A stretch of DNA of 64,000 bases from Paracoccaceae bacterium (GCA_024742455.1 JANSYL010000006.1:1-64000), one strand, 5' to 3'; shown: positions 7,004 through 14,199, counted from the stretch's first letter. Notes: a model not told the origin generated them from the letters alone. Translations and numbers: made by a program.

Positions 7004-8349
7004 CCGGCCTGCCTCCCAAACCCGCCGCGCGCCCCGACCGCGTGTCGCCCTGGCGCTATATCCGCCTGTTCCGGCAGGATATCCTGTCGGCGCAGCCCGC
7101 GCGGCTCTACCGCGCCTGGATGGCCGAATACCGCACGCCTTTCTTCCGGTCCTACCTGGTCAACCAGCCGGACCTGATCGACGCGGTGCTGAAGGCACGC
7201 CCGATGGATTTTCCGAAATCCGACCGCGTGGGCGAGGGGCTTCGCCCGCTTCTGGGCAATTCGGTGTTTCTGACCAATGGCGAAACATGGCTCAGGCAGC
7301 GCCGCATCATCGACCCGGCCTTCGAAGGGGGGCGGCTCAAGGACACGCTACCTGCGATGTGGGCGGCGGGTCTGGCGGCGGTGGCGCGTCTGCCCGGGGG
7401 CGAGGTGGAGATTGAGGCCGAGATGAGCCACGCGGCAGCGGACGTGATCTTCCGCACGCTTTTCTCGGTGCCGATCGACGATGACGTGGCAAACGAGGTC
7501 TTCCACGCCTTTCGCGCCTATCAGCGCACGCAACCCATCCTGAATGCCGGCGCGTTCGTGCCCCTGCCGCGCTGGATGCCGCGCGGCCACCGCGCCCGGA
7601 CCCGGGCGACGGCCCGCCGGATCCGTGAACTGATCACCCGAATGACCGCCGCGCGCATGGCCGAGATCAGGGCCGGCACCGCGCCCGACGATCTTGCCAC
7701 CAAGATCATGACGACCCGTGATCCGGAGACGGGCGAGACGTTCACCACCGCGGAAATGGTCGATCAGGTGGCGATCTTCTTTCTGGCGGGGCACGAAACC
7801 TCGGCCTCGGCCCTGTCCTGGGCGCTGTACCTGCTGGCCACCCATCCCGACTGGCAGGACCGGGTGGCCGAGGAGGCGGCGGGCCTGCCCGAGGCGCCGG
7901 ATTTCGCGGCCTTGTCGAAACTGCGCGTCACCCGCGACGTGTTCCGCGAGGCGCTCAGGCTCTACCCACCGGTGCCGATGATGGTGCGCGAAACGACCCG
8001 GTCCGAGAGGTTCCGGAACCGCGCGCTCCGCATCGGCAGCCAGGTCGTGCTGTCGCCCTGGCACCTGCACCGGCACACGCGGCTTTGGGAGGCGCCCGAT
8101 GCGTTCGACCCGGGCCGCTGGCAGAGTGAGGCCGGAAAGGCGTCGGCGCGGCAGGCCTATATGCCGTTTTCGGCAGGCCCCCGGGTTTGCACAGGGGCGG
8201 GGTTCGCGATGGCGGAGGGGACGGTATTGCTGGCGCTCATGGTGCGGGCGTTTCGGTTCGCCGCTCTGAAGGACCGGGTACCGGTGCCGGTGGCGCATCT
8301 GACGGTGCGGGCGAAGGACGGGATATGGCTGCGGGTGTCGCATCGATAG
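7000..8349 (+). CDS. Cytochrome P450
   Basis: 449 residues. All core P450 motifs are present: the I-helix oxygen-activation motif AGHET at 263-267, the K-helix ExxR in REALRLYPP, and the haem-binding loop FSAGPRVCTGAGFAM with the cysteine ligand at 397. There is no N-terminal membrane anchor, so it is a soluble bacterial class enzyme that needs external redox partners; no ferredoxin or reductase gene is adjacent. The start is GTG at 7000, overlapping the hydrolase-like gene upstream. The tight coupling suggests both act on the same hydrophobic substrate (inference). A palindromic array follows the stop. Confidence 0.9.
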   Translation: MTGLPPKPAARPDRVSPWRYIRLFRQDILSAQPARLYRAWMAEYRTPFFRSYLVNQPDLIDAVLKARPMDFPKSDRVGEGLRPLLGNSVFLTNGETWLRQRRIIDPAFEGGRLKDTLPAMWAAGLAAVARLPGGEVEIEAEMSHAAADVIFRTLFSVPIDDDVANEVFHAFRAYQRTQPILNAGAFVPLPRWMPRGHRARTRATARRIRELITRMTAARMAEIRAGTAPDDLATKIMTTRDPETGETFTTAEMVDQVAIFFLAGHETSASALSWALYLLATHPDWQDRVAEEAAGLPEAPDFAALSKLRVTRDVFREALRLYPPVPMMVRETTRSERFRNRALRIGSQVVLSPWHLHRHTRLWEAPDAFDPGRWQSEAGKASARQAYMPFSAGPRVCTGAGFAMAEGTVLLALMVRAFRFAALKDRVPVPVAHLTVRAKDGIWLRVSHR

Positions 8350-8355
8350 AAAATC

Positions 8356-8443
8356 GAAAATCTCGAGATCTTCGGGCGCGTTTTCCCGGGAAAACCCTAT
8401 GGGAAATCTGCAGATTTCCCTGACGAAAAACTGGAGTTTTTCG
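8356..8443. repeat. Array of four adjacent palindromes between converging genes
   Basis: Four different palindromes in under 90 bp: ATCTCGAGAT core at 8360-8369; GTTTTCCCGGGAAAAC at 8380-8395 (16 bp, perfect); GGGAAATCTGCAGATTTCCC at 8401-8420 (20 bp, perfect); and CGAAAAACT/AGTTTTTCG at 8424-8443 with a 2-nt centre. They separate the P450 stop from the small minus-strand gene and probably end transcription in both directions. Confidence 0.8.
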
Positions 8444-8693
8444 ATGGCTGGCGGGACTTGGGTCGCAGGATGCGCACGGGTTCCTGGTTGCAGAACACCA
8501 CGATCTGATCCGCGTTGTCCACCGCACGGAACCCGCGCCGATACACCTCTTCGATGAAGGCATCGCGCCCGTAATACCGTTCGATATCCCGCAAGGCGCG
8601 CCGGATCACCTTGCCATCGCGCACCAACCGCGTGCCGAACACATCGGCCAGAAAGGCTTCGGGTGATGAATTCGACGGGGCCTTGGTCTCCAT
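8397..8693 (-). CDS. Small conserved-type hypothetical protein, 3' end within palindromes
   Basis: 98 residues. The core (about 15-82) carries RRALRDIERYYGRDAFIEEV, RRGFRAVDNADQIVVFCN and PVRIL. I recall this pattern from short Rhodobacterales proteins sometimes labelled phosphoribosylanthranilate isomerase; nothing here resembles a TIM barrel, so that name would be wrong. The last 16 residues (PSKNSSFSSGKSADFP) are encoded by the palindromic array at 8401-8443 and look like added sequence. It lies 35 bp after the RHH gene on the same strand and may be the end of the fumC operon. Function unknown. Confidence 0.6.
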   Translation of the reverse strand: METKAPSNSSPEAFLADVFGTRLVRDGKVIRRALRDIERYYGRDAFIEEVYRRGFRAVDNADQIVVFCNQEPVRILRPKSRQPSKNSSFSSGKSADFP

Positions 8694-8728
8694 GCGCGCA
8701 GCCTGGCCGCCGCATGGTTAACGCGCCG

Positions 8729-8950
8729 TTACCGGCCCGCCTTCACCTCTTCCAGAACAAAGACCCGGATCGCGGCGGCCAGACCCGAGGACAACCCCCG
8801 CGCCGTATCGATCTGGGCGACCAGTTCATTGACCGACAGCCCCCGCGCGGTGGCCAGCCGCTGCAGCTCGATCCAGAACGCATCCTCAAGCGACACGCTG
8901 GTGCGATGGCCGCGCAGGGTCAGCGACCGTTTGCGCGGGCGCCCGTCCAT
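8729..8950 (-). CDS. Ribbon-helix-helix domain protein
   Basis: 73 residues from the ATG at 8950. RTSVSLEDAFWIELQRLATARGLSVNELVAQID fits a ribbon-helix-helix fold (strand, then two helices) of the short family common in alphaproteobacteria. Such proteins usually bind DNA as dimers, but no target is known for this family. The start overlaps the stop of the DUF4169 gene (TGATG), so translation is coupled. With fumC and DUF4169 it forms a three-gene order that I know from Rhodobacteraceae genomes. Confidence 0.75.
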   Translation of the reverse strand: MDGRPRKRSLTLRGHRTSVSLEDAFWIELQRLATARGLSVNELVAQIDTARGLSSGLAAAIRVFVLEEVKAGR

Positions 8951-9132
8951 CACTCGGGATCGCGCCGATGGGCGTCGAGACCTTTTTCGGCACGCTCCCG
9001 CTCGGCCGCCTCGGCCTGTTTCTCCGCCCTCGTCCGACCGTGGCGTGCAGCGTTGGCGGTGGCGATCCGCGCCTTTTCCGACCGCGCCCGGGCCTTGCGC
9101 GCACGCGACAGGTTCACCAGCTTGCCGGTCAT
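8950..9132 (-). CDS. DUF4169 family protein
   Basis: 60 residues, rich in Arg, Ala, Lys and Glu and probably one long charged helix ([29 protein letters not shown]…). This matches the small DUF4169 family that accompanies fumC in Rhodobacterales. It overlaps the fumC stop by 4 bp (ATGA) and the RHH gene start downstream, so all three are coupled. No catalytic residue or membrane segment is visible. Function unknown; the strongly basic N-terminal half would allow nucleic-acid binding, but that is only a guess. Confidence 0.75.
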   Translation of the reverse strand: MTGKLVNLSRARKARARSEKARIATANAARHGRTRAEKQAEAAERERAEKGLDAHRRDPE

Positions 9133-10517
9133 TTCGGCCCGATCATCTGTTCGGGCCGCACCACCGCGTCGAACGTCGCCTCATCCACGAAACCCAGTCT
9201 GATCGCTTCTTCCTTGAGGGTGGTGCCGTTCTTGTGCGCGGTCTTGGCGACGGTGGTGGCGTTGTCATAACCGATGGTCGGGGCCAGCGCGGTCACCAGC
9301 ATCAGGGATTCGTTCATGATGCGCTCGATCCGCTGCGTATTGGCCTCGATCCCCACCACGCAATTGTCGGTAAAGGCCACCGCCGCATCGCCAAGCAGCT
9401 GCATGGATTGCAGCACGTTATAGGCCATCATCGGTTTGTAGACGTTCAGCTCGAAATGCCCCTGGGACCCGGCAAAGCCCACGGCGGCATCGTTGCCGAT
9501 CACATGGGCGCAGACCTGGGTCAGCGCCTCGCACTGCGTGGGGTTCACCTTGCCCGGCATGATCGAGGACCCGGGTTCATTCTCGGGCAGCATCAGCTCA
9601 CCCAACCCGCAGCGGGGGCCGGAACCGAGCAATCGGATGTCGTTGGCGATCTTGAACAGCGCGGCGGCCGTCGCCTTCAGAGCGCCCGACACCGCCACCA
9701 TCGCGTCATGGGCGGCCAGGGCCTCGAACTTGTTCGGCGCGGTGACGAAGGGCAGGCCGGTGATGCGCGCCATGTTGGCCGCGACCTCCTCCCCCCAACC
9801 CGGGCTGGTGTTCAGCCCGGTGCCCACTGCGGTGCCGCCCTGCGCTAGTTCATGGATATCGCCAAGTGCCGCCTCGACGCGCTCGATGGATTTCTTCACC
9901 TGGTGGGCATAGCCGGAAAATTCCTGGGCCAGGGTCAGGGGCGTGGCATCCATCGTGTGGGTGCGGCCGATCTTGATGATGCCCTCGAAGGCCGCGACCT
10001 TCGCCTCCAGCGCGGCGTGCAGTTTGCGCAGACCCGGCAGCGTCACGTCCCGCGCGGTCATCGCCGTGGCGATATGCATCGCGGTGGGGAAGGTGTCGTT
10101 CGACGATTGCCCCATGTTGCAATGGTCATTCGGGTGCACGGGCGTCTTCGATCCGATCTCGCCCCCCAGGATCTCGATGGCGCGGTTCGCGATCACCTCG
10201 TTGGCGTTCATGTTCGACTGGGTGCCGGACCCGGTCTGCCAGACCACCAGCGGGAAATTGTCATCGAGCTTGCCGTCGATCACCTCCTGCGCGGCCTCGA
10301 TCATCGCCTCGCCGATCCCGTCCAGCTTGCCGGCCTTCATGTTGGCCTCGGCGCAGGCACGCTTGATCACGCCCAGGGCGCGCACGATGGCCACCGGCTG
10401 TTTCTCCCAGCCGATGGGGAAGTTCAGGATCGAACGCTGCGTCTGCGCGCCCCAATATTTGTCGGCGGGCACCTCGAGGGGGCCGAAGCTGTCGGTTTCG
10501 GTGCGTGTGGCGGTCAT
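9129..10517 (-). CDS. fumC: Fumarate hydratase class II
   Basis: 462 residues, normal for the iron-independent class II enzyme that interconverts fumarate and malate in the TCA cycle. The superfamily signature [13 protein letters not shown] is intact, as are [14 protein letters not shown] and [14 protein letters not shown], which build the active site from three subunits of the homotetramer. Start: ATG 10517 ([17 protein letters not shown]), with a GAAGGGGA ribosome site; upstream in-frame codons are not FumC-like. It heads an operon with the DUF4169 and RHH genes. An inverted repeat just upstream (10532-10547) may be an operator. Confidence 0.95.
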   Translation of the reverse strand: MTATRTETDSFGPLEVPADKYWGAQTQRSILNFPIGWEKQPVAIVRALGVIKRACAEANMKAGKLDGIGEAMIEAAQEVIDGKLDDNFPLVVWQTGSGTQSNMNANEVIANRAIEILGGEIGSKTPVHPNDHCNMGQSSNDTFPTAMHIATAMTARDVTLPGLRKLHAALEAKVAAFEGIIKIGRTHTMDATPLTLAQEFSGYAHQVKKSIERVEAALGDIHELAQGGTAVGTGLNTSPGWGEEVAANMARITGLPFVTAPNKFEALAAHDAMVAVSGALKATAAALFKIANDIRLLGSGPRCGLGELMLPENEPGSSIMPGKVNPTQCEALTQVCAHVIGNDAAVGFAGSQGHFELNVYKPMMAYNVLQSMQLLGDAAVAFTDNCVVGIEANTQRIERIMNESLMLVTALAPTIGYDNATTVAKTAHKNGTTLKEEAIRLGFVDEATFDAVVRPEQMIGPK

Positions 10518-10531
10518 GGGTGTCCCCTTCG

Positions 10532-10547
10532 GTATGCGGTCGCATAC
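10532..10547. promoter_or_regulatory. Inverted repeat upstream of fumC
   Basis: GTATGCG and CGCATAC with a 2-bp centre, 15 bp upstream of the fumC start codon. The size and position fit an operator for a dimeric repressor, but no regulator is indicated. Confidence 0.45.
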
Positions 10548-10597
10548 GCGATACAAAAGGGGATGCGCCGGGGCAACGGCGTGATTTGGCGCAGGGC

Positions 10598-11158
10598 TCA
10601 GCCGGGCCAGGAAAACCGGTAGACCCGGGCCGGGGGCAGGTTCCACCATATTTTCCGGCTCACCCGCCAGCTCAGGTTCAGCTCATCGCGCAAGGCACGC
10701 GCGACCGGGGGCTGCGGGCCATAGGTGAACTGGGTGAAGCTCGCGCCGGGGGCCGCACGGGCGATGGTGCCGGTCAGGATCGCGCGTTGCAGATCCAGCG
10801 GCATCGACAGCAGCGGCAGGCCCGACACCACCGCCTGGCAGCCGTCGACGGGCAGGGTGCCGATGTCGCCCGCGCTCATCTCATGGACATGGATCCCGGG
10901 GAATTCCGTTCGCAGCCGGGTGCAGAAATCCGGGTTCATCTCTATGGAATGGAGCTGTTGGGGCGGCAGACCGCGCGCCAGGATCGCGCGGGTGATGGTG
11001 CCGGTGCCCGCGCCAAGCTCGATCAACGGGCCCGCGTCCGGGTCGATCTGGGCGGCCATCTCCGCGCAGAGTGCGCCCGAGGACGGGGCTAGCGCCACTA
11101 CCTGGTGCGGCTTGCGCACCAGCTGACCCAAAAACATGCTCAGATCGCCCTGGGCCAT
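10598..11158 (-). CDS. PmtA-like phospholipid N-methyltransferase / SAM-dependent methyltransferase
   Basis: 186 residues with a class I SAM-binding fold: [16 protein letters not shown] is motif I, followed by SIEMNPDF (motif II acidic residue). The N-terminal [27 protein letters not shown] is the pattern of the Rhodobacter-type phosphatidylethanolamine methyltransferase group and of related rRNA-adenine-dimethylase-like proteins. I infer membrane-lipid (or possibly ornithine-lipid) methylation at the cytoplasmic face; catalysis is not provable from sequence. It lies 65 bp downstream of sspB on the same strand. Confidence 0.65.
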   Translation of the reverse strand: MAQGDLSMFLGQLVRKPHQVVALAPSSGALCAEMAAQIDPDAGPLIELGAGTGTITRAILARGLPPQQLHSIEMNPDFCTRLRTEFPGIHVHEMSAGDIGTLPVDGCQAVVSGLPLLSMPLDLQRAILTGTIARAAPGASFTQFTYGPQPPVARALRDELNLSWRVSRKIWWNLPPARVYRFSWPG

Positions 11159-11223
11159 CCCGCTCCCCCGTCAAACCCCGTTCCCGGTCACTTGCACCGA
11201 CGCGCGCGAATATCCAGAGCGCT

Positions 11224-11706
11224 TCAGTGGTTTTTGCGAAACCTGTCGAGACTGACGATTTCCGCGTCGGCGGTGGGGGTGTCGGCGCCATCATCGCCGT
11301 CATCCTCGGGGGGCGGGGCGCCATCGCCGGGGTCATCGGGGGCCTCGGTGGTCTCGAAGCGCAGCCCGAATTCGACGGAAGGGTCGACAAAGGTTTGGAT
11401 GGCGTCGAAGGGGATGCGCAGCCGTTCGGGGGTATCGCCGAAATTCAGCGTGATCGCGAATCCGTGGTCGTCGACTTCCAGCCCGTCATACCAGTGCTGG
11501 ATCACGATGATCATCTCGGACGGGTAACGGTCGTGCAGCCAATCGGCCATATCGACGCCGTCATGCGTGGTGTCGAAGGTGATCAGGAAATGATGATCAC
11601 CGGGCAGGCCGCGTTCGGCCACGTCGTTCAGAACCGTCCGGATCAGCCCGCGCATCGCGTGATGCATCAGGCGGCCATAGGCAATGGGGCGGGAGGTATC
11701 TGACAT
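11224..11706 (-). CDS. sspB: ClpXP adaptor SspB
   Basis: 160 residues of the alphaproteobacterial SspB type (GLPGDHHFLITFDT, MIIVIQHWYDGLEV, FGLRFE). It binds ssrA-tagged proteins and hands them to ClpXP. Domain order: substrate-binding beta fold at about 10-120, an acidic Asp/Pro-rich linker (about 123-145), and a C-terminal AEIVSLDRFRKNH segment matching the ClpX-docking tail. The tmRNA gene that makes the tag lies only about 0.75 kb upstream on the same strand. There is no clear Shine-Dalgarno; a terminator hairpin (11708-11735) ends two bases before the start codon. Confidence 0.92.
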   Translation of the reverse strand: MSDTSRPIAYGRLMHHAMRGLIRTVLNDVAERGLPGDHHFLITFDTTHDGVDMADWLHDRYPSEMIIVIQHWYDGLEVDDHGFAITLNFGDTPERLRIPFDAIQTFVDPSVEFGLRFETTEAPDDPGDGAPPPEDDGDDGADTPTADAEIVSLDRFRKNH

Positions 11707-11707
11707 G

Positions 11708-11735
11708 AAAAACGGGCACCCGTTCTGGTTGCCCG
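11708..11735 (-). terminator. Terminator abutting the sspB start codon
   Basis: On the minus strand CGGGCA, an 11-nt loop, TGCCCG and a run of five T's read toward the sspB ATG (11706). It should end transcription of the upstream membrane-protein gene. The same RNA segment forms the 5' context of sspB and could affect its translation. Confidence 0.75.
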
Positions 11736-11771
11736 CTCACCATAAGAGATTCGTGGGGTTTTGAAAGCGGA

Positions 11772-12140
11772 TCAGATATTGGCGATGATCAGCCAGGCGC
11801 CGAGCCCCGCCTCGCAGCCGAAAAACGTCCAGCTCTGTCGCGAAGCCGCGTCGTCGCGGAAGATCGAGGTCACGCGGCCCACGGCCGCGCCCGCATAGGC
11901 GATGCCGAGCACAACCCAGGCCAGAGGATCGTTCAGCATCATCGCGCCCAGGCCCAGACCCACGAACAGGCAGCCCGACACGGCCGAGACTTCGGTATAG
12001 GCCATGTTGGTCGGCCCCGCCTGCATGTCGAGGACCTGCATGGTCCAGCGCGGCCAGAGCCATCCCATCAGGCCCAGCACGACGGTCAGAAGGCCCACGG
12101 CCATGTTCACGAGGTCGATGGCGGTGAATGCGCCGATCAT
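11772..12140 (-). CDS. DUF4345-like four-helix membrane protein
   Basis: 122 residues from the ATG at 12140, which follows a GGAGAC ribosome site. There are four hydrophobic segments (about 7-27, 45-65, 70-92 and 100-120) with short loops. The pattern of G/A-rich helices and AGAAVGRVTSIFRDD before the last helix fits the DUF4345 family of inner-membrane proteins. Function is unknown; there is no transport or catalytic motif. It is followed by a clear terminator at 11708-11735, so it is probably a single-gene unit. Confidence 0.7.
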   Translation of the reverse strand: MIGAFTAIDLVNMAVGLLTVVLGLMGWLWPRWTMQVLDMQAGPTNMAYTEVSAVSGCLFVGLGLGAMMLNDPLAWVVLGIAYAGAAVGRVTSIFRDDAASRQSWTFFGCEAGLGAWLIIANI

Positions 12141-12267
12141 TGAAGTCTCCAATACGTCCTTGCCTTTGCGACTTAAACGCACGGGCGGGGCAATTGGATC
12201 ATTTGCGTTTGAAAAAATTTTCACGCGGACGTGAAGGGCGGGACCTGCCGAGCACCATCGCCAAGCC

Positions 12268-12423
12268 CGCGCTCACGCAGCCCGCAGGGTGGTAGCGCAA
12301 CAAACTCGCGCTCAAGCAGCCCGAAGGGCGATAGCGCACTAACCTCGCGCTCAAGCAACCCGGACAGCGGTCGCGCCCTAAACCCGCGCTCAAGTAGCCC
12401 GAAGGGCGGTAGCGCAAAAAAAA
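12268..12423. repeat. 39-bp tandem repeat, four copies, each palindromic
   Basis: Units start at 12268, 12307, 12346 and 12385. Each contains GCGCT … GCCC gaa GGGC … AGCGC, so each can fold into a hairpin with nested stems. Copy 3 is the most diverged. Apart from a few A-rich bases between units there are no spacers, so this is not a CRISPR array. The period is a multiple of three and leaves open frames on both strands, but codon use and composition do not look like a gene. Confidence 0.85.
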
Positions 12424-12457
12424 GAGAAAGTGCAGGCTTCTGTTGCCAGGTGCCTGC
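12416..12457 (-). terminator. Terminator at the 3' end of the tmRNA gene
   Basis: On the minus strand GCAGGC (12457-12452) pairs with GCCTGC (12437-12432), followed by a T-rich run (12430-12416, ending in eight T's). It may double as the last helix of the tmRNA coding piece. Confidence 0.7.
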
Positions 12458-12739
12458 GAACCCCGCCTTACGCGGCTAGGCGCAAGGGCTTAGATTTCGA
12501 TTCCTCGAACTGCTTACGCAGCCAGAGCAACCGGAGCACGATTGTCGTTGGCAATTATGCTTAGTGAACCGATAACGGTGGTATCTCACCGGGACAAAGC
12601 AAACCCCTTTAGACGTTCGTCGATCCTGTTTCGGCCCCATGTTCCCCCAACGAAGGTTTGTGGTGGAGCCGCCGGGTACCGCCCCCGGGTCCGATCCGCT
12701 TATTACGAGCGCGTTTATGTCCATAGTCCCCGAGGGAAC
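12432..12739 (-). ncRNA. ssrA: Two-piece (circularly permuted) tmRNA
   Basis: Reading the minus strand, the acceptor piece comes first (about 12739-12661) and ends in GGCGGCTCCACCA. A short spacer follows (12660-12639), then the coding piece, starting GGGGCCGAAACAGGATCGAC at 12638 and running to about 12440. GGGGCCG pairs with CGGCTCC to make a 7-bp acceptor stem with the G·U at position 3 that tmRNA needs for alanylation. The tag frame 12552-12514 encodes ANDNRAPVALAA and stop, ending in the AA degron read by ClpXP. This gene order and tag type are known from alphaproteobacteria. By my reading the T-loop (GGCGGTA between CCGGG and CCCGG) is non-canonical. Piece ends are approximate because processing cannot be seen in DNA. 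Confidence 0.95.
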
Positions 12740-12745
12740 GTTTGA

Positions 12746-12774
12746 AAGATACGAGAGCGGGGGGCGTGTTTCAA
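12746..12774 (-). promoter_or_regulatory. Sigma-70-type promoter of the tmRNA gene
   Basis: TTGAAA (12774-12769) and TATCTT (12751-12746) with a 17-bp spacer, predicting a start near 12739, which matches the expected 5' end of the acceptor piece. Confidence 0.75.
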
Positions 12775-12963
12775 GGGATCAGCACGTTTGGCACAGATGC
12801 AACGCGCTGTTGCGCGGGGCAGGAAACCGGCTGCGCCTTTTGCCATGTGGTTGATACTGGCGCATTCTCCGAAAATGCGCGCGGCTTTGTCGTGTGGCCG
12901 CAACCACAGGTTAATGCGTCCCGGGCAGTCTCGTCGGACCCGACCGCAACCTGAGGCTCGCCC

Positions 12964-13107
12964 ATGCTGTCCCGTCTGTTCCCGCTTTCCGCCCTTCTAA
13001 TCTTCGCCTTTGCTGTGACTGCAACCGCCCATCCCGGCGGGTGTTTCCGCACCGGCAATGGCGACGAATGCTGCCATGCGGGGCCGGAGGTTTATCACTG
13101 TCATTGA
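12964..13107 (+). CDS. Small exported Cys/His protein with YHCH end
   Basis: 47 residues. An N-terminal signal peptide (about 1-22, MLSRLFPLSALLIFAFAVTA) is followed by a mature part of about 25 residues, HPGGCFRTGNGDECCHAGPEVYHCH. The GC(H)…YHCH ending resembles a short family of periplasmic proteins whose Cys and His residues suggest metal binding. The start is the ATG at 12964, just after the CAACCTGAGGCTCGCC context. The gene ends 10 bp before a strong bidirectional terminator (13118-13141). No partner gene is evident. Confidence 0.65.
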   Translation: MLSRLFPLSALLIFAFAVTATAHPGGCFRTGNGDECCHAGPEVYHCH

Positions 13108-13117
13108 TAGAAACATG

Positions 13118-13141
13118 AAAGGCGCCCCATGGGGCGCCTTT
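13118..13141. terminator. Bidirectional terminator between converging genes
   Basis: AAAGGCGCCCCATGGGGCGCC and the following TTT make a perfect 24-bp palindrome with A's on one side and T's on the other, between the small exported protein (+) and the solute-binding protein (-). Confidence 0.85.
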
Positions 13142-13161
13142 CGTTTCGTTTCGTCAGGGGA

Positions 13162-14199
13162 TCAGAACCCGGCCTTGATCCGTTCGAAGGCTTCGGCCTG
13201 GCGGTCGCGCTGTTCGTTCGAAATCGGGAGCTGCGCCAGCACCGGGACGGTGACCTCGCCCAGGCCCGCCGCTTCCATCGCTTCCGCGCCAAGCGCCTGA
13301 AGCGCGGCGTCATTGGCCGAGCCGAACCCGTTGTCGAGCAGCGGACCGGCCGAGGCGTCCGACAACAGCGCGTTGACATAGTCATAGGCTTGATCTTCGG
13401 AGCCTTCGCCCTCGGCCATGTTGACCTGGCCGCACAGCCAGACCGACGTGCCTTCCTCGGTGTTGCGGGCGAAACCGACCGGGAACCCTTCATCGGCCAG
13501 CGCCACCGGCACCTCGTTCCAGACCCAGGCGGCCTGCACCTGGCCCGAGGCCATCAGCTGCCCGATCTCGGCCGGGTCGACCCAGTAGTTCAGAAGGTTC
13601 GGATGGATCTGCCGCAGCCATTCGGTGGCGGCCTCGAACTGGTCATCGGTCACGTCGGACCAATCGGTCACGCCCGTCGCCAGATAGGCCAGCGCATAGG
13701 CATCATCGACATTGTCGGGGATCGAAAGGCGCCCGGCGTAATCGGGATTGGTGAAGATCTGCAGCGATGCCACGTCTGCGGCGGGAACGGTTTCGGTGTT
13801 GTAGGCGATCGCGGTCGACCCGTAGTCGGAGGGCAGGAAGAACAGTTCGGCCGAGCCTGCCAGCACATCCTCGCCCACGAGATCGGCGTTCAGCGTGTCA
13901 TAGGCCTCGATCCGGTCACGATCCCACGGTTCGATCAGCCCAGACTCGACCCAGCGCGGCACCGAGCCCGCGCAGATATGCGTCACGTCCGAGCGGAAGC
14001 CTGCCAGCAGGCGCTGGAACGCCTCGTCCTCGTCGCCGAAGAACACAAACTCGGGGCTGGCCCCGTGCTGGTCGATGAAGGGCTGGTGAAACGACGGGTC
14101 CTCGAAGCCGGAATAGTCGAAGACCAGCAGGTCCTGCGCCAGCGCGGCGGCGGGCAGCAGAAGAGCGGCGGTGCCTGCAAGAAGGGCGGTGCGTGTCAT
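13162..14199 (-). CDS. Polyamine-type extracellular solute-binding protein (PotD/PotF-like)
   Basis: 345 residues from the ATG at 14199 (MTRTALLAGTAALLLPAAALAQ), a clean Sec signal peptide cleaved after AAALAQ or nearby. The mature protein is a two-lobe periplasmic binding protein of the spermidine/putrescine group (LLVFDYSGFEDPSF, CAGSVPRWVESGLIEPWD, FFLPSDYGSTAIAYNTETV). It would deliver substrate to an inner-membrane ABC importer. No permease or ATPase adjoins it; the nearest matching system is the permease-permease-ATPase operon at 1588-4570, which lacks a binding protein. A terminator follows the stop. Confidence 0.85.
   Translation of the reverse strand: MTRTALLAGTAALLLPAAALAQDLLVFDYSGFEDPSFHQPFIDQHGASPEFVFFGDEDEAFQRLLAGFRSDVTHICAGSVPRWVESGLIEPWDRDRIEAYDTLNADLVGEDVLAGSAELFFLPSDYGSTAIAYNTETVPAADVASLQIFTNPDYAGRLSIPDNVDDAYALAYLATGVTDWSDVTDDQFEAATEWLRQIHPNLLNYWVDPAEIGQLMASGQVQAAWVWNEVPVALADEGFPVGFARNTEEGTSVWLCGQVNMAEGEGSEDQAYDYVNALLSDASAGPLLDNGFGSANDAALQALGAEAMEAAGLGEVTVPVLAQLPISNEQRDRQAEAFERIKAGF

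Noticed and set aside
8397-8693. Naming the small gene phosphoribosylanthranilate isomerase
   Set aside because: It has 98 residues and no TIM-barrel motifs; the name seems to be a propagated misannotation of a short unknown family.
12268-12423. Possible CRISPR array
   Set aside because: Four 39-bp units follow each other directly without unique spacers and no cas genes are near. It is a tandem palindromic repeat.
12199-12479. Open frames on both strands through the 39-bp repeat
   Set aside because: They exist because the period is a multiple of three. The peptides are Ser/Pro/Arg-rich repeats with no start signal, and the region ends in the tmRNA terminator.
12476-12745. Open frames across the tmRNA region
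   Set aside because: The sequence is fully explained by the acceptor and coding pieces of the tmRNA; frames on either strand have no ribosome site.
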